Assembly: GCF_010111755.1 (NCBI RefSeq) | Contig: NC_088960.1 | Location: 434,001-498,000, forward strand | Source of the DNA: Nakaseomyces glabratus | Taxonomy: Eukaryota; Ascomycota; Saccharomycetes; Saccharomycetales; Saccharomycetaceae | Reading direction: 5' to 3' | Length of the DNA stretch: 64,000 nucleotides | Shown here: positions 9,747-19,381 of the stretch, piece by piece | Position numbering within the stretch: position 1 is the first letter of the stretch | How the letters are laid out: each line of letters begins with the position of its first letter | Translations under genes and position numbers: made by a program | The notes under the pieces: generated by a model | The model's database searches: none | Seen by the model: only the letters and a program-made list of their open reading frames with translations | Told to the model about the DNA's origin: nothing

Positions 9747-10646
9747 GGTTATCTCTTATTCCAGTGTAATGTTTATAAGTTTGATGAAATTGAAAGGTTT
9801 GGCGTTTGTTAGCTGTGTATATCAAAATTTGTTCAAATATTTAGTTGATGGAATGTGCTTTTTAGATATTCCAAGACAAAGGTCGGTGTGCGAATTAGAG
9901 AACCAGATTCAGAGTCTACGGAAGAGATCGTTATATATATGTGGAGAGCTGCTCAAATTACGCTGTCGCCGAATTGGTATGCATGATGATTCCGATAAAG
10001 TGTGCATCGACATGTAAATTATAAACCAAGCCATTCTAAAAATAGGAACCCATCTAGAGGGCATCGCAAGTTATCTCAGTAAAAACCTCTACAGGAGAAC
10101 CACTGGCTGAAGAAGAAAAATTGTAATTCTGAAGATAGTAATCCAGGGTTCGATATTTCACTACGCATTGTAACGGGGCTTGCACGAAACCACCCTCCAC
10201 GTCACGAAAGCTCAAAATGGCAAGAAGTGACAATAAGAATCAACCCTACAAAGAGATGCAACTCTTGAAAATTGCTGGATAATAAATATTGCTGTGTTCA
10301 GTTGATCTTATCCATGAAGAGACACATGAGAGTATCCTCTACATCAGAATTTGATCAAAGTCTTCCACCACACAATCAATATCAACAGAATAAAATAGCT
10401 CGGGATCAGCAATTTCTGCTATTCTTCATATCGCCTTAGAAACACTCGTACGGGACTGGTTGGAATGCTGTACAAAAAAATTCGATGGGCTTGGTTCCCA
10501 GTGCTTAGCTATTAAGTTGGGGGCGAAGGTAGATGGGGGAGACAAATAATGAGGCTAGAGAGACACACTAGGCTTTTACATGTCAGTCATAATTCCCTTA
10601 AGAGGGCAAATCCACATACTCAGCTCAAAATCAGGTAAGTTTTCTT

Positions 10647-10680
10647 GGGGGGGGGCTCACAATATGGTGGCTCTGTGAGC
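10647..10680. repeat. G9 tract with adjoining 7-bp inverted repeat
   Basis: Nine consecutive G are followed immediately by GCTCACA and, after a 12-nt loop, TGTGAGC. The function is unknown. Confidence 0.5.
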
Positions 10681-10850
10681 AGGTAAGGGAGTGGTAACAA
10701 GAATCAAAGTATGGGATGGCTCAAAGCATTGATCTCTAAGGAAGCCCAGGTACTTAACTTGCGAAACATGTGATACATGTCATGTATTAAGAGATCTCAG
10801 TGCTTTATTGAAATGTAATAGTTAATGACTACAAAGCTGAGTCAAGAATC

Positions 10851-10876
10851 GCAATCAATCAATCAATCCATCAATC
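10851..10876. repeat. CAAT/ATCA tetranucleotide microsatellite
   Basis: Four tandem CAAT/ATCA-type units, then one imperfect unit and another ATCA, in the PUN1-VPS36 gap. Confidence 0.7.
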
Positions 10877-11839
10877 ATGTGTTTTATACTCTATAACAGC
10901 AGCTCGGTCTATAGTGACTCGTAGAAAACTACCTAAGTTGCATCTTGGCGCGTATGGAAAATTTCAAAAAACTTCTTTTCTTAAATTGTGAAGTTGATAA
11001 CGTAAGATCAGACTTCCTGCGCACTAATCATAAGGAGTAATTTTTTTTAATTGACTGTATCTGAAATGAGTAAATCAATTTGCCTTAGTTTATTTTATCT
11101 GTTGAATTGACGCATTTACTCCACAAGTTTTGCGTAGCGCAGACGAAATTAAGTCATTTTAAAAAAAAAATAAGGTTGCTATTTACTTGTGATTATGTAA
11201 GTTTTTTTTTGTTGTAATTTCATTAATTCTATTTTTCTACAGTGTATTGCATTCGCAGGTAGTATTTCGAATTTTTTGCTGCAATATAGTTCGGTTTTGG
11301 GAATTGGGAGTATTCATATTATTTCATGTTTTTGTCAGGAATCATGAATGTTCTGAGGTTCGGTATGTGTATTAATGCCTAGCTTTTGAGCTTACAGTTT
11401 CTAGTCTCTATAGTATACCAAAAACCAAAGTGAAAGTTTGATACTGCTTTTTGAATACAGGATCCTGTGCCATTGAATTGGCCTAAATAGAGCGATAACA
11501 ACATTAAAAATATGATATTATTACAACAAGAATTTGTATCAAATAGATGGATTCTTGAGACACTAATTAATTTTTAAATTACAGAAGTGAACGCATTACT
11601 AGAATTTACACCAAGTTCAGAACGCAAAAAGGCTATTGCGATACTAGTTATAAATATTTCATGTGTAACTATATCGACTCCGGTGACATCACCAAAAACG
11701 TCCGATTTTCCCTTTATATGGCCAGCCAAACCCACATTTTTGTATACAATAGTCATGAAGAACTATATTGAACCACTGAGTGAGTTACGTTTTCTTAGAT
11801 TATAATAACTCGAAGGAATAAAATTTATTGAATAAGCAG

Positions 11840-13405
11840 ATGGAATACTGGCACTATGTTGAAACTACGGAATCCGGACAACCATTACTACGTGAAAGTG
11901 AAAAGGATATATTGATCGATCATAACGTTGGTTTATACCAAGGTAAAGAACGAATTAGGAATAGACAGAATGGTAGGATTTTTCTTACCTCTCAGCGTAT
12001 AATCTATGTCGATTCTAAGGAACCTACAAAATATTCTCTTGGGATTGAACTCGATGATATAGACCATCTGGACTATTCTTCAAGCTTTCTTAGGAGGTCA
12101 GCGAGATTAATAATATTCATGGATGTTCATTCAGCTTCTAGTGGCCTACATAACATCAATAACAAACTTACTGAAGAGGTACATACAACCACTTGGGTTT
12201 GCCCGATATGTATGGTGACTAATGAGACAGAAGGTGAATTTAAGGCAAATACACAACCTCCACCGGTATGTGTCAACTGTGGTGTACCAGCTGATTACGA
12301 ATTGACTAAAAACTCTATTACAATTCAAGGCAATTCAACCGATAGTAATAGTCATTCTGATAAAAAAGAGAACAAAAATAGTTGTCCGGCATGTACTTTC
12401 ATTAATCATCCTCAAGTAAGAAATTGTGAAATATGTGGAACAAGACTGAACAATACAAAGATAAGAAACAGATTAGCGCTTTCAAGGAGAAAACAGGACT
12501 CCAGGTTGACCATTGAGCTAGATTCAATTTCAAGTGTCAAATCATCCCGAAGCGCAGAGGAGTGTTTCATACAGGTAAGTTTCAGGAAATCAGATGGGAT
12601 TTTATTCTCAGATGCTGTTGAGAAGACAATAACCGATTTGAAAGCTAGCACAAAATTCAATCGGAACACTATTGAAAAGACTAACAAGTCTGAAGAAAAT
12701 GGTGAACTAAACTTGCTAGAGACTAAGCTGTCAAAAATTGGAATTACCAGTCTTGAACATAGCAGAGAAAATCAAATCTTGAACAATGACATAATATTTA
12801 CCAGTGCTCTGACTGACTTGGATAAGCTCATTTCTTTAGCTGACTCAATTGAAAGATTATACAGAAAGGAAAGTATAGACAATCAGAGTGTTAAAAAGCC
12901 TAACCTAATATTAGACAGAGATACATTCTATAATAAGGAGCAGTTCCTATCCGAAGTTTCAAGGGAGATATACGATTTTGTTAAAAACGGATTTAAGAAT
13001 AATTATGTAATGATTACGCTTGTGGATCTCTATGCCCTTTATAATAAATCCATGCGAATCGGCACAGGCCTAATATCTCCCGCTGAAATGCGAGAAGCAT
13101 GTGAAAAGTTCGGTAGCTTTGGCTTAAGTGATCTCTATCTGAAAAAAATTAATGGATGTGTCTTATGTGTCTGCACAGATGATGCTTTCGATTACATACG
13201 CCAGAAGATAATAGACATTATTGATCGCTCACCGGGAGCAGATCTCCTAACTTTAACGCAAAAGTTTAACGATGAGCCCAACAATAATTGGGGAATTGGT
13301 GTCATTCAGGAGGTCCTGAAAAGTTGTATTGATGAAGGACAACTATTAATTGACAAGCAAATTAGTGGTATTTACTACTATTGTAACAATGCTTGGAAAC
13401 TCTGA
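11840..13405 (+). CDS. VPS36: ESCRT-II subunit Vps36
   Basis: 521 residues from the ATG at 11840; the open frame extends to a TTG four codons upstream, but yeast would use the ATG. The GLUE domain begins at the N-terminus (LLRESEKDILIDHNVGLYQG, NGRIFLTSQRIIYVD). It is split by two NZF zinc fingers: CPIC...CVNC near residues 118-152 and CPAC...CEIC near 181-203. The double NZF insertion is the yeast form. The C-terminal half has the Vps36 winged helices (about 350-521). With Vps22 and Vps25 it binds PI3P and ubiquitinated cargo on endosomes and nucleates ESCRT-III. It is followed by CDC73 as in S. cerevisiae YLR417W/YLR418C. Confidence 0.97.
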   Translation: MEYWHYVETTESGQPLLRESEKDILIDHNVGLYQGKERIRNRQNGRIFLTSQRIIYVDSKEPTKYSLGIELDDIDHLDYSSSFLRRSARLIIFMDVHSASSGLHNINNKLTEEVHTTTWVCPICMVTNETEGEFKANTQPPPVCVNCGVPADYELTKNSITIQGNSTDSNSHSDKKENKNSCPACTFINHPQVRNCEICGTRLNNTKIRNRLALSRRKQDSRLTIELDSISSVKSSRSAEECFIQVSFRKSDGILFSDAVEKTITDLKASTKFNRNTIEKTNKSEENGELNLLETKLSKIGITSLEHSRENQILNNDIIFTSALTDLDKLISLADSIERLYRKESIDNQSVKKPNLILDRDTFYNKEQFLSEVSREIYDFVKNGFKNNYVMITLVDLYALYNKSMRIGTGLISPAEMREACEKFGSFGLSDLYLKKINGCVLCVCTDDAFDYIRQKIIDIIDRSPGADLLTLTQKFNDEPNNNWGIGVIQEVLKSCIDEGQLLIDKQISGIYYYCNNAWKL

Positions 13406-13544
13406 GTTATCTACCGTACCTCATTCGAAGTAAGACAATAAATTGTCCATAGAATAAATTCATGACCTATTTTATAATACATTAATTCCTTATTTATCTG
13501 ATATAGAGGATAGTAAATGGCTAAAAAAATTTACAGCATATTAT

Positions 13545-14657
13545 TTATCGGAATCCTCTAGCCATTAGTTCTTTTTCAATTGTATTCCAGAAATAACGTA
13601 CAACCTCCACATCTTTAAATCTCTTCGTTTTATCTAGTTCGACTTTATCTACATTCCATTGCTGGACATTTTGTGGAACTGAGTCCCCAGTAAAGTGGAA
13701 GTAGTATCCCTTACAGTGTTGAAATAGTTCTTGAGGTGTGTTCCACTGATAGTTGTTAAACTGCCATGTGTGTCCTGTAGTAAATACTGCTACCACTCTA
13801 TCCCAATACTCAGGCTTAGTAAACATTCTAGTATTGTTGACTACAATAAATTTAATCGGTCTTGAAATACGGTCAAATTTCTTTTCCACAGTTATCACGT
13901 CTGAGCCTGTATTTGCTGTTGCATCTCTAGGGTTGATGTATTGAGAGGATTCTAAAAATTGTTTAATATTCGAAATAGCAAACAATGAAGATGCCGCAGA
14001 TGGTATCAAAATAATTGGATCTTTCTTTTGAGTCTTTTGATTTTGTGAACCGTGCTTTGACACAGCACCTGGCTTACCGCTACCTTGCTTCGAGCGTAAT
14101 GTTGCCTTGATGGAGTGAACTAATTTCAGTTCTGCATCTTTGATTAGATAGCCGAAATCAACTGGCTTACTACCGTGCAGCATAGAGTTATGATCAATCA
14201 AGATACGCTCTTTTTGAGTGGCCTCCTGTAATACTGGATCATCTATAATCTTCTGACTTTCACTTACATCCGTTTTAGTATTTACATCCGCTTCACTATT
14301 ATCAGTCTTTATGTTCTTGACATCTAGATACTCAGAAGTTTCCGATTCACCTGATAACCATTTTAAAAGATCATTTCTTTGCAGAAATGAAATGTTGGTA
14401 ATCTTCTTTTCTTGGCAATCTGCAAGATATTCAGCAGCACTGTCATCCTTATGCAACCAGCATTGAATGATAACCCGTAGCTTTGCTGGCTGCTCATCAA
14501 CAATAAATTCTGTTGCTTCATCCAATGGTAATTTATCCTCTTTAAACTGTATGAACTCAGCATTAGTTATATCGGCCGTCGTACTACCAGTGCCGTCCAC
14601 AAGAGTGAACTCCGAGGCACTGCTGAGCTGCTTCTTTAACTGAACTAAAACAGACAT
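13545..14657 (-). CDS. CDC73: Paf1 complex subunit Cdc73 (parafibromin)
   Basis: 370 residues, against 393 in S. cerevisiae. The N-terminus (LVQLKKQLSSASEFTLVDG) and a middle segment with RILIDHNSMLHGSKPVDFGYLI are typical. The conserved Ras-like C-terminal domain runs from about residue 210 (KDPIILIPSAASSLFAISNI) to the end (FKDVEVVRYFWNTIEKELMARGFR). As part of Paf1C it rides with elongating RNA polymerase II and promotes H2B ubiquitination and H3 methylation. It converges on VPS36 (139 bp between stop codons) and is divergent from the YLR419W-type helicase gene. Confidence 0.97.
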   Translation of the reverse strand: MSVLVQLKKQLSSASEFTLVDGTGSTTADITNAEFIQFKEDKLPLDEATEFIVDEQPAKLRVIIQCWLHKDDSAAEYLADCQEKKITNISFLQRNDLLKWLSGESETSEYLDVKNIKTDNSEADVNTKTDVSESQKIIDDPVLQEATQKERILIDHNSMLHGSKPVDFGYLIKDAELKLVHSIKATLRSKQGSGKPGAVSKHGSQNQKTQKKDPIILIPSAASSLFAISNIKQFLESSQYINPRDATANTGSDVITVEKKFDRISRPIKFIVVNNTRMFTKPEYWDRVVAVFTTGHTWQFNNYQWNTPQELFQHCKGYYFHFTGDSVPQNVQQWNVDKVELDKTKRFKDVEVVRYFWNTIEKELMARGFR

Positions 14658-14939
14658 CGCCTAATTCAATTGCTATATTTTCTGAGCCCACGTTCAAACA
14701 GAAGAAGCACTAGTATTGTACTCTTGACTACCTCTGAATAGTTTATAGTCTTTGTTTTCGATAATTTTTCAATTTTTTGCCAGCTCGTCCTGGAAAAAAA
14801 AGCTGCTTGAATTTTAATTTTGACAAAAAAATCGATGAGCTTAGTATTTATATTAATATGAGCTACCAATTGTTTGACAAACGAGTGCCCTGGCTAACAA
14901 TTAGATCAATCATACAGACTCACGCAACTTTATTGAGTT

Positions 14940-17900
14940 ATGGCCAAGAAAAAAGGGAAAAATGAAACTCCAGCGTTGGAGAAGGCTGCAAATAAAAGTA
15001 ACTCCGGGCCTACTGGTGGGAAGAGAGGCAAGAGGGTGTTAACTGAGGAGCAGAAGGCTCAACAACAGAGTAATAGAGCCAAGGTAACCTCGACATCTAG
15101 TTGGACCGGTAAGCTTCCGCATACATTGCTTCATGAGTTCTGTCAAAAGAGAAAATGGGGTAAAGTGGAATATGACATGAAGAAAATTGGCTCAAAGGGC
15201 TTCATTGGTATAGCCATTATATCATCTGTTGATCCGAAGACTCGCGAAACGTTATTAGTAAGACTTAATGACCCTACTTATGATAAAGCTGTGGGCCAGG
15301 GTGCTCTAGAACCCCAGGAAACTACCATGGAGGCTCGCCATTACGCTGCCACTGTGGCACTTTACAGGCTAGCTTATAACACTAACACACATATGATGCT
15401 GCCACCTAATCATAAATCCATATGGTATAAGTTGGACGATTTTAGAAAATCACTGAAAAAGGACGATAGAGCTCAAAGATATTTTTGTGATGATCCTTTT
15501 AAACAGTTAATTGAAGAAAGGAAAGAGAAAGCCATTAAAGATAAACAAAACGAATCTAGAATGCAACAGGCTGCCAAAAATGAGAGCACACCTGTAATTA
15601 TAAACTCTGTCAACAACAATATGAAAGACAATGACGGCTCTTTGACCAAAAAAGTTAACAAGCCGGTGAGGAAATCCACAAAAGAAGTGACCTTTTCAAG
15701 AAACGTTTGGGAGTCGGCAAATTTTATTGATTTAAATGAATCTTCTAGGCAACAGATTGAAAACTGTATAAAGAGAAATGCTGATTGGGAATCTGAAATG
15801 CTAAAGTCAAGTAATAACACACCGGAGCGTCAAGAATTAAAATCCAAACTGATTAATCTTGGATTTCGAGAAGCACATGTGAACGAAGCCATGTTGTATA
15901 AGGACCCATTATCATTTTTACTTTTTAATCTTCCTGAAGATGACTTTCCGAGATACTTCCAAAAGCGCAAAGAGGACTCTAAAAACATCATTGAAATATC
16001 TACACTACCTTTGCAGAAGCAAATAACTCTGGAAAGATTGCAAGAGTTTCCAGTTTCAAAAGACGAAGCGTTATTCGCTTTGGATCTATACAATGGAAGC
16101 GAAGCATTGGCTGCCGGATACTTAACACAAAGCATGATACCTGATTTACCAATTTTAGGAACCGAAGAAATTGACAACCCGGAAAGTAAAGAAATGTGGA
16201 TACAGGAACTTGAAAGTTTAAAGTGTATTTTTGAAGATAAAATAGAAGTTATTGACGAGCCGAACTGCTATGTAATATCTCTGATGGAAAAATACTCACT
16301 AAAATTGAAAGTGTATAGGACTCCAAACTACCCACAACATATTCCCGGTATTGTAGTTTCAACCTTTTCAAAAAAAATCAAACTGCCTAACTATATTAAA
16401 AAACAAGTGATGATCAAGCTTTTACATCACGTCAAAGAATCTGGTATTATTGGTGGTGAAATGATCTATGAAATATATCAATGGCTATTAGACAATATAA
16501 AATCGATCATAGATAATCCTGGAAAGTTACTAAATATAGATGATATGAAAAGCTCCAGCAATTTCGAAATCATAGAGGCTCGCAAGAGTAAAATGAAATT
16601 GAATAAAAAAAACCAAGAGGCATCATTGACCAAAGACGAACTATCGGCGTTATTGGATGAATACAAGAAAAGGATCTTAACCAATAACTATAAACTGATG
16701 CAAGATCAAAGAATGCAATTACCTGCTTGGAAAAAGAAAGATCATATTGTTGATTTGATAATGAAAAACCAAATTGTACTAATAACTGGTGAAACGGGTT
16801 CTGGTAAGTCGACACAGGTATGTCAGTTTGTATTGGATGCGCTGTTTACATCTAATAACTCTAATGAACTTCAAAAAAAAATTCTAGTAACACAGCCAAG
16901 AAGAATATCTGCCATTGGTCTAGCGGAGCGTGTGGCTGCAGAGAGGTGTGTTCCATGTGGAGAGGAAGTTGGCTACACTATTAGAGGTGTTAACAAGAGC
17001 TCCAAATTCTCAAAAATTCGTTTTATGACTACTGGTGTTCTGGTAAGGATACTTCAAAGTTCTATGAAAAGTCTTGAAAACTGTATTATCATCATAGATG
17101 AAGTCCATGAGAGATCCATCGATACAGACTTGTTGGTGGCTTTACTTAAGCAAATAATGGAAAAAGTTAAAACACTAAAGATTGTGCTAATGAGTGCCAC
17201 AGTAAATGTAAATCTATTCCATAATTACTTTCCTGGTCTTGTATCATCTCATATTGAAGGTCGTACATTTCCAATCAAAGACTACTTTTTGGAGGATATA
17301 CTGGATCAACTTGATTTTAAAATTAAAAGAAACAAATACCATGAATATGATGACGATGACGATGACGATTCTATATCATCTCATGATAACCAGTTTTTAC
17401 GACCTACTGCGGACTCCAAATTTTTTAGAACTGGACAAATCAACTATGATCTATTATGCCAACTAGTGCTACACGTTAACGATAAATTAACTTCTGAGAA
17501 CAACTCTGGCTCCATAATCGTATTTCTTCCTGGTGTAGCTGAAATAAACAGACTCTGCAGAATGCTTGAGAATAATAATTTGGTTGTATTGCCTTTACAC
17601 TCTGCATTATCAGCTGAAGATCAGAAACAAGTTTTCAAGAAGTTCTCCAAGAGGAAAGTAGTGGTTTCCACAAATATTGCTGAGACATCTATAACAATTG
17701 ATGACTGTGTTGCTACCATAGATACTGGTAAAGCTAAAATTATGATGTATAATGCTAAGGATAATAGCACACGTCTTATCGAACGCTTCATTTCTCGGGC
17801 AGAATCAAAACAAAGAAGAGGCCGTGCAGGTAGAGTTCGTGAAGGTCTTTCATATAAATTGTACTCCAAACGGCTTTACGAAGAGGATATGGTCGAAATG

Positions 17901-19202
17901 CCAACATCAGAAATAAATAGAGTTGCATTAGATTCTCTTTACCTTTCAGTAAAAGCGATGGGAATCAGGAATGTGAAATCTTTCTTAGCTAAGGGTTTGG
18001 AACCTCCTCCATTAAACGCATTGGAAATGGCCGAAATTCAGCTTTCTATGATAGGTCTTCTTGACAGGAAAAATGAAGAACTAACTCAACTTGGAAAATA
18101 TGTAAGTATGATGCCATTAGTAGATCCAAAGTATGGTAAGCTTTTATTATTTGGTATTATTTTTGGCTGTGTGTCAAAATGTGTTCTGATTGCATCAATA
18201 TTAAGCTTATCAAATTCACCATTCATAGGTGGTACTGAAAACAGAGATAATATTAAGCAGATGTTAAAGGAACATGGTGACGATGGAGATATTCTTGCCA
18301 TCGTGGACATAGTAGAAAAATGCTTATCCAAAACCAATAGTAGTGATCGTGGTAAGTATATGAAGCAACATTACCTCTCCTTTAATAAACTAAGAGAGAT
18401 CGAATCAAGCATATCCCAGTACTATTCAATACTGAGTGATTTAGGATTTTTACCCATTAAGTACCGTCAATCAGAAGGTTCAGAACTGGAAAGAAATGGG
18501 AAGAGTAAATCTATTCTTAAGGCCATATTAGCGGGAACTCTATATCCAAACATTGCCCGTGTTCAATTACCGGATATGAAATATTTATCAACTAGCATGG
18601 GTTCAATTGAAAAGGACCTTGAAGCAAAGCAAATTAAATACTGGATTAGAAATGAAGAGTTGCAAACCGAACTTCAAAAATTGAAGGATGAAGGGAAAGA
18701 AATTAATTGGAGGAACAATGACTTACCACCTTCTACCAAGAGAGCCTTTTTACATCCATCATCTGTACTATTTCAAGGAAATGAAATGAGTGTTGTTGAG
18801 TTGCAAGCGTTACAGGATGACCTTCATAGAATCTCGAAGAAAACATCCCCCACATCACTAACTAGCCCATTTGTCGCCTACGTTTCAACGCAGTTAACAT
18901 CTAAACAATTCATAAATGGATTAACTCCTGTGTCAACTTTAGTTTTACTTTTGTTTGGTGGTGTTCTAAGATATGATATTGATAGTGAATCACTTTCTCC
19001 TGGTATCATCATGGATGATTGGATACCAATAAGAACATGGTGTAAGAACGGCATCCTCCTCAATGAACTCCGGTTAACATTAGACAAAGCTATACAAACG
19101 GTTTTAGAAAAGCCTCAGTACGTTAGTGGCACCCAAAATACTAGCAAGAATTTAGAGCATGTTTTTCAACTGGTACATAATCTGATAGAAATTGAATCTT
19201 GA
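14940..19202 (+). CDS. DEAH-type RNA helicase of the DHX57/YLR419W group
   Basis: 1420 residues, against 1435 in S. cerevisiae YLR419W. A Lys-rich N-terminus is followed by a UBA-like segment (about 297-325, LKSKLINLGFREAHVNEAM) and an RWD-like domain (about 410-510). The helicase core has motif I GETGSGKSTQ near 618, motif II DEVH near 720, SAT near 755 and motif VI QRRGRAGR near 957-965. HA2 and OB-fold regions follow. A run of Asp (YDDDDDDDS, about residue 803-810) interrupts the region between the two RecA domains. The family architecture (RWD plus UBA plus DEAH/RHA core) marks DHX57-like proteins. The yeast gene has no well-established function, so only ATP-dependent RNA remodelling is inferred. 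Confidence 0.95.
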   Translation: MAKKKGKNETPALEKAANKSNSGPTGGKRGKRVLTEEQKAQQQSNRAKVTSTSSWTGKLPHTLLHEFCQKRKWGKVEYDMKKIGSKGFIGIAIISSVDPKTRETLLVRLNDPTYDKAVGQGALEPQETTMEARHYAATVALYRLAYNTNTHMMLPPNHKSIWYKLDDFRKSLKKDDRAQRYFCDDPFKQLIEERKEKAIKDKQNESRMQQAAKNESTPVIINSVNNNMKDNDGSLTKKVNKPVRKSTKEVTFSRNVWESANFIDLNESSRQQIENCIKRNADWESEMLKSSNNTPERQELKSKLINLGFREAHVNEAMLYKDPLSFLLFNLPEDDFPRYFQKRKEDSKNIIEISTLPLQKQITLERLQEFPVSKDEALFALDLYNGSEALAAGYLTQSMIPDLPILGTEEIDNPESKEMWIQELESLKCIFEDKIEVIDEPNCYVISLMEKYSLKLKVYRTPNYPQHIPGIVVSTFSKKIKLPNYIKKQVMIKLLHHVKESGIIGGEMIYEIYQWLLDNIKSIIDNPGKLLNIDDMKSSSNFEIIEARKSKMKLNKKNQEASLTKDELSALLDEYKKRILTNNYKLMQDQRMQLPAWKKKDHIVDLIMKNQIVLITGETGSGKSTQVCQFVLDALFTSNNSNELQKKILVTQPRRISAIGLAERVAAERCVPCGEEVGYTIRGVNKSSKFSKIRFMTTGVLVRILQSSMKSLENCIIIIDEVHERSIDTDLLVALLKQIMEKVKTLKIVLMSATVNVNLFHNYFPGLVSSHIEGRTFPIKDYFLEDILDQLDFKIKRNKYHEYDDDDDDDSISSHDNQFLRPTADSKFFRTGQINYDLLCQLVLHVNDKLTSENNSGSIIVFLPGVAEINRLCRMLENNNLVVLPLHSALSAEDQKQVFKKFSKRKVVVSTNIAETSITIDDCVATIDTGKAKIMMYNAKDNSTRLIERFISRAESKQRRGRAGRVREGLSYKLYSKRLYEEDMVEMPTSEINRVALDSLYLSVKAMGIRNVKSFLAKGLEPPPLNALEMAEIQLSMIGLLDRKNEELTQLGKYVSMMPLVDPKYGKLLLFGIIFGCVSKCVLIASILSLSNSPFIGGTENRDNIKQMLKEHGDDGDILAIVDIVEKCLSKTNSSDRGKYMKQHYLSFNKLREIESSISQYYSILSDLGFLPIKYRQSEGSELERNGKSKSILKAILAGTLYPNIARVQLPDMKYLSTSMGSIEKDLEAKQIKYWIRNEELQTELQKLKDEGKEINWRNNDLPPSTKRAFLHPSSVLFQGNEMSVVELQALQDDLHRISKKTSPTSLTSPFVAYVSTQLTSKQFINGLTPVSTLVLLLFGGVLRYDIDSESLSPGIIMDDWIPIRTWCKNGILLNELRLTLDKAIQTVLEKPQYVSGTQNTSKNLEHVFQLVHNLIEIES

Positions 19203-19381
19203 ACACTCTCACTTGCATTATGCCTTAGTAAACCGGCGCGCCACGTATTTATTTCTGGCATATTTAGTTGTTCAATAATATACTATTTAATCCATTGCAT
19301 ATTTATATCGTTATAGATAATTATACTGAAACTATTGTTGAAATGAAAATGAATTTTAATTGAATAGAAATGGAAACGTAG

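Larger units (their letters stand above)
9747..11839. other. Long gene-free region between PUN1 and VPS36
   Basis: 2.09 kb, by far the largest gap in the window. It contains a run of nine G at 10647-10655 beside a small hairpin (GCTCACA 10655-10661 and TGTGAGC 10674-10680), and an ATCA/CAAT microsatellite at about 10851-10876. Several G-rich words occur at 10160-10690, and poly-T/poly-A tracts at 11040-11220. No frame with family resemblance is seen. The best small frame is a minus-strand 60-codon ATG frame at 11574-11756, of unknown reality. No tRNA is present. The region could be a long stress-responsive PUN1 promoter, an unrecognised ncRNA, or the decayed remains of genes lost after duplication. 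Confidence 0.5.

Noticed and set aside
9980..10112. C/D snoRNA candidate (ATGATGA near 9983, CTGA near 10109)
   Set aside because: No terminal stem, no C'/D' pair, and the guide stretch matches no rRNA segment I can recall.
10140..10165. tRNA B-box-like GGTTCGATAT
   Set aside because: It lacks the conserved trailing C of the B box, and no acceptor or anticodon stem can be drawn.
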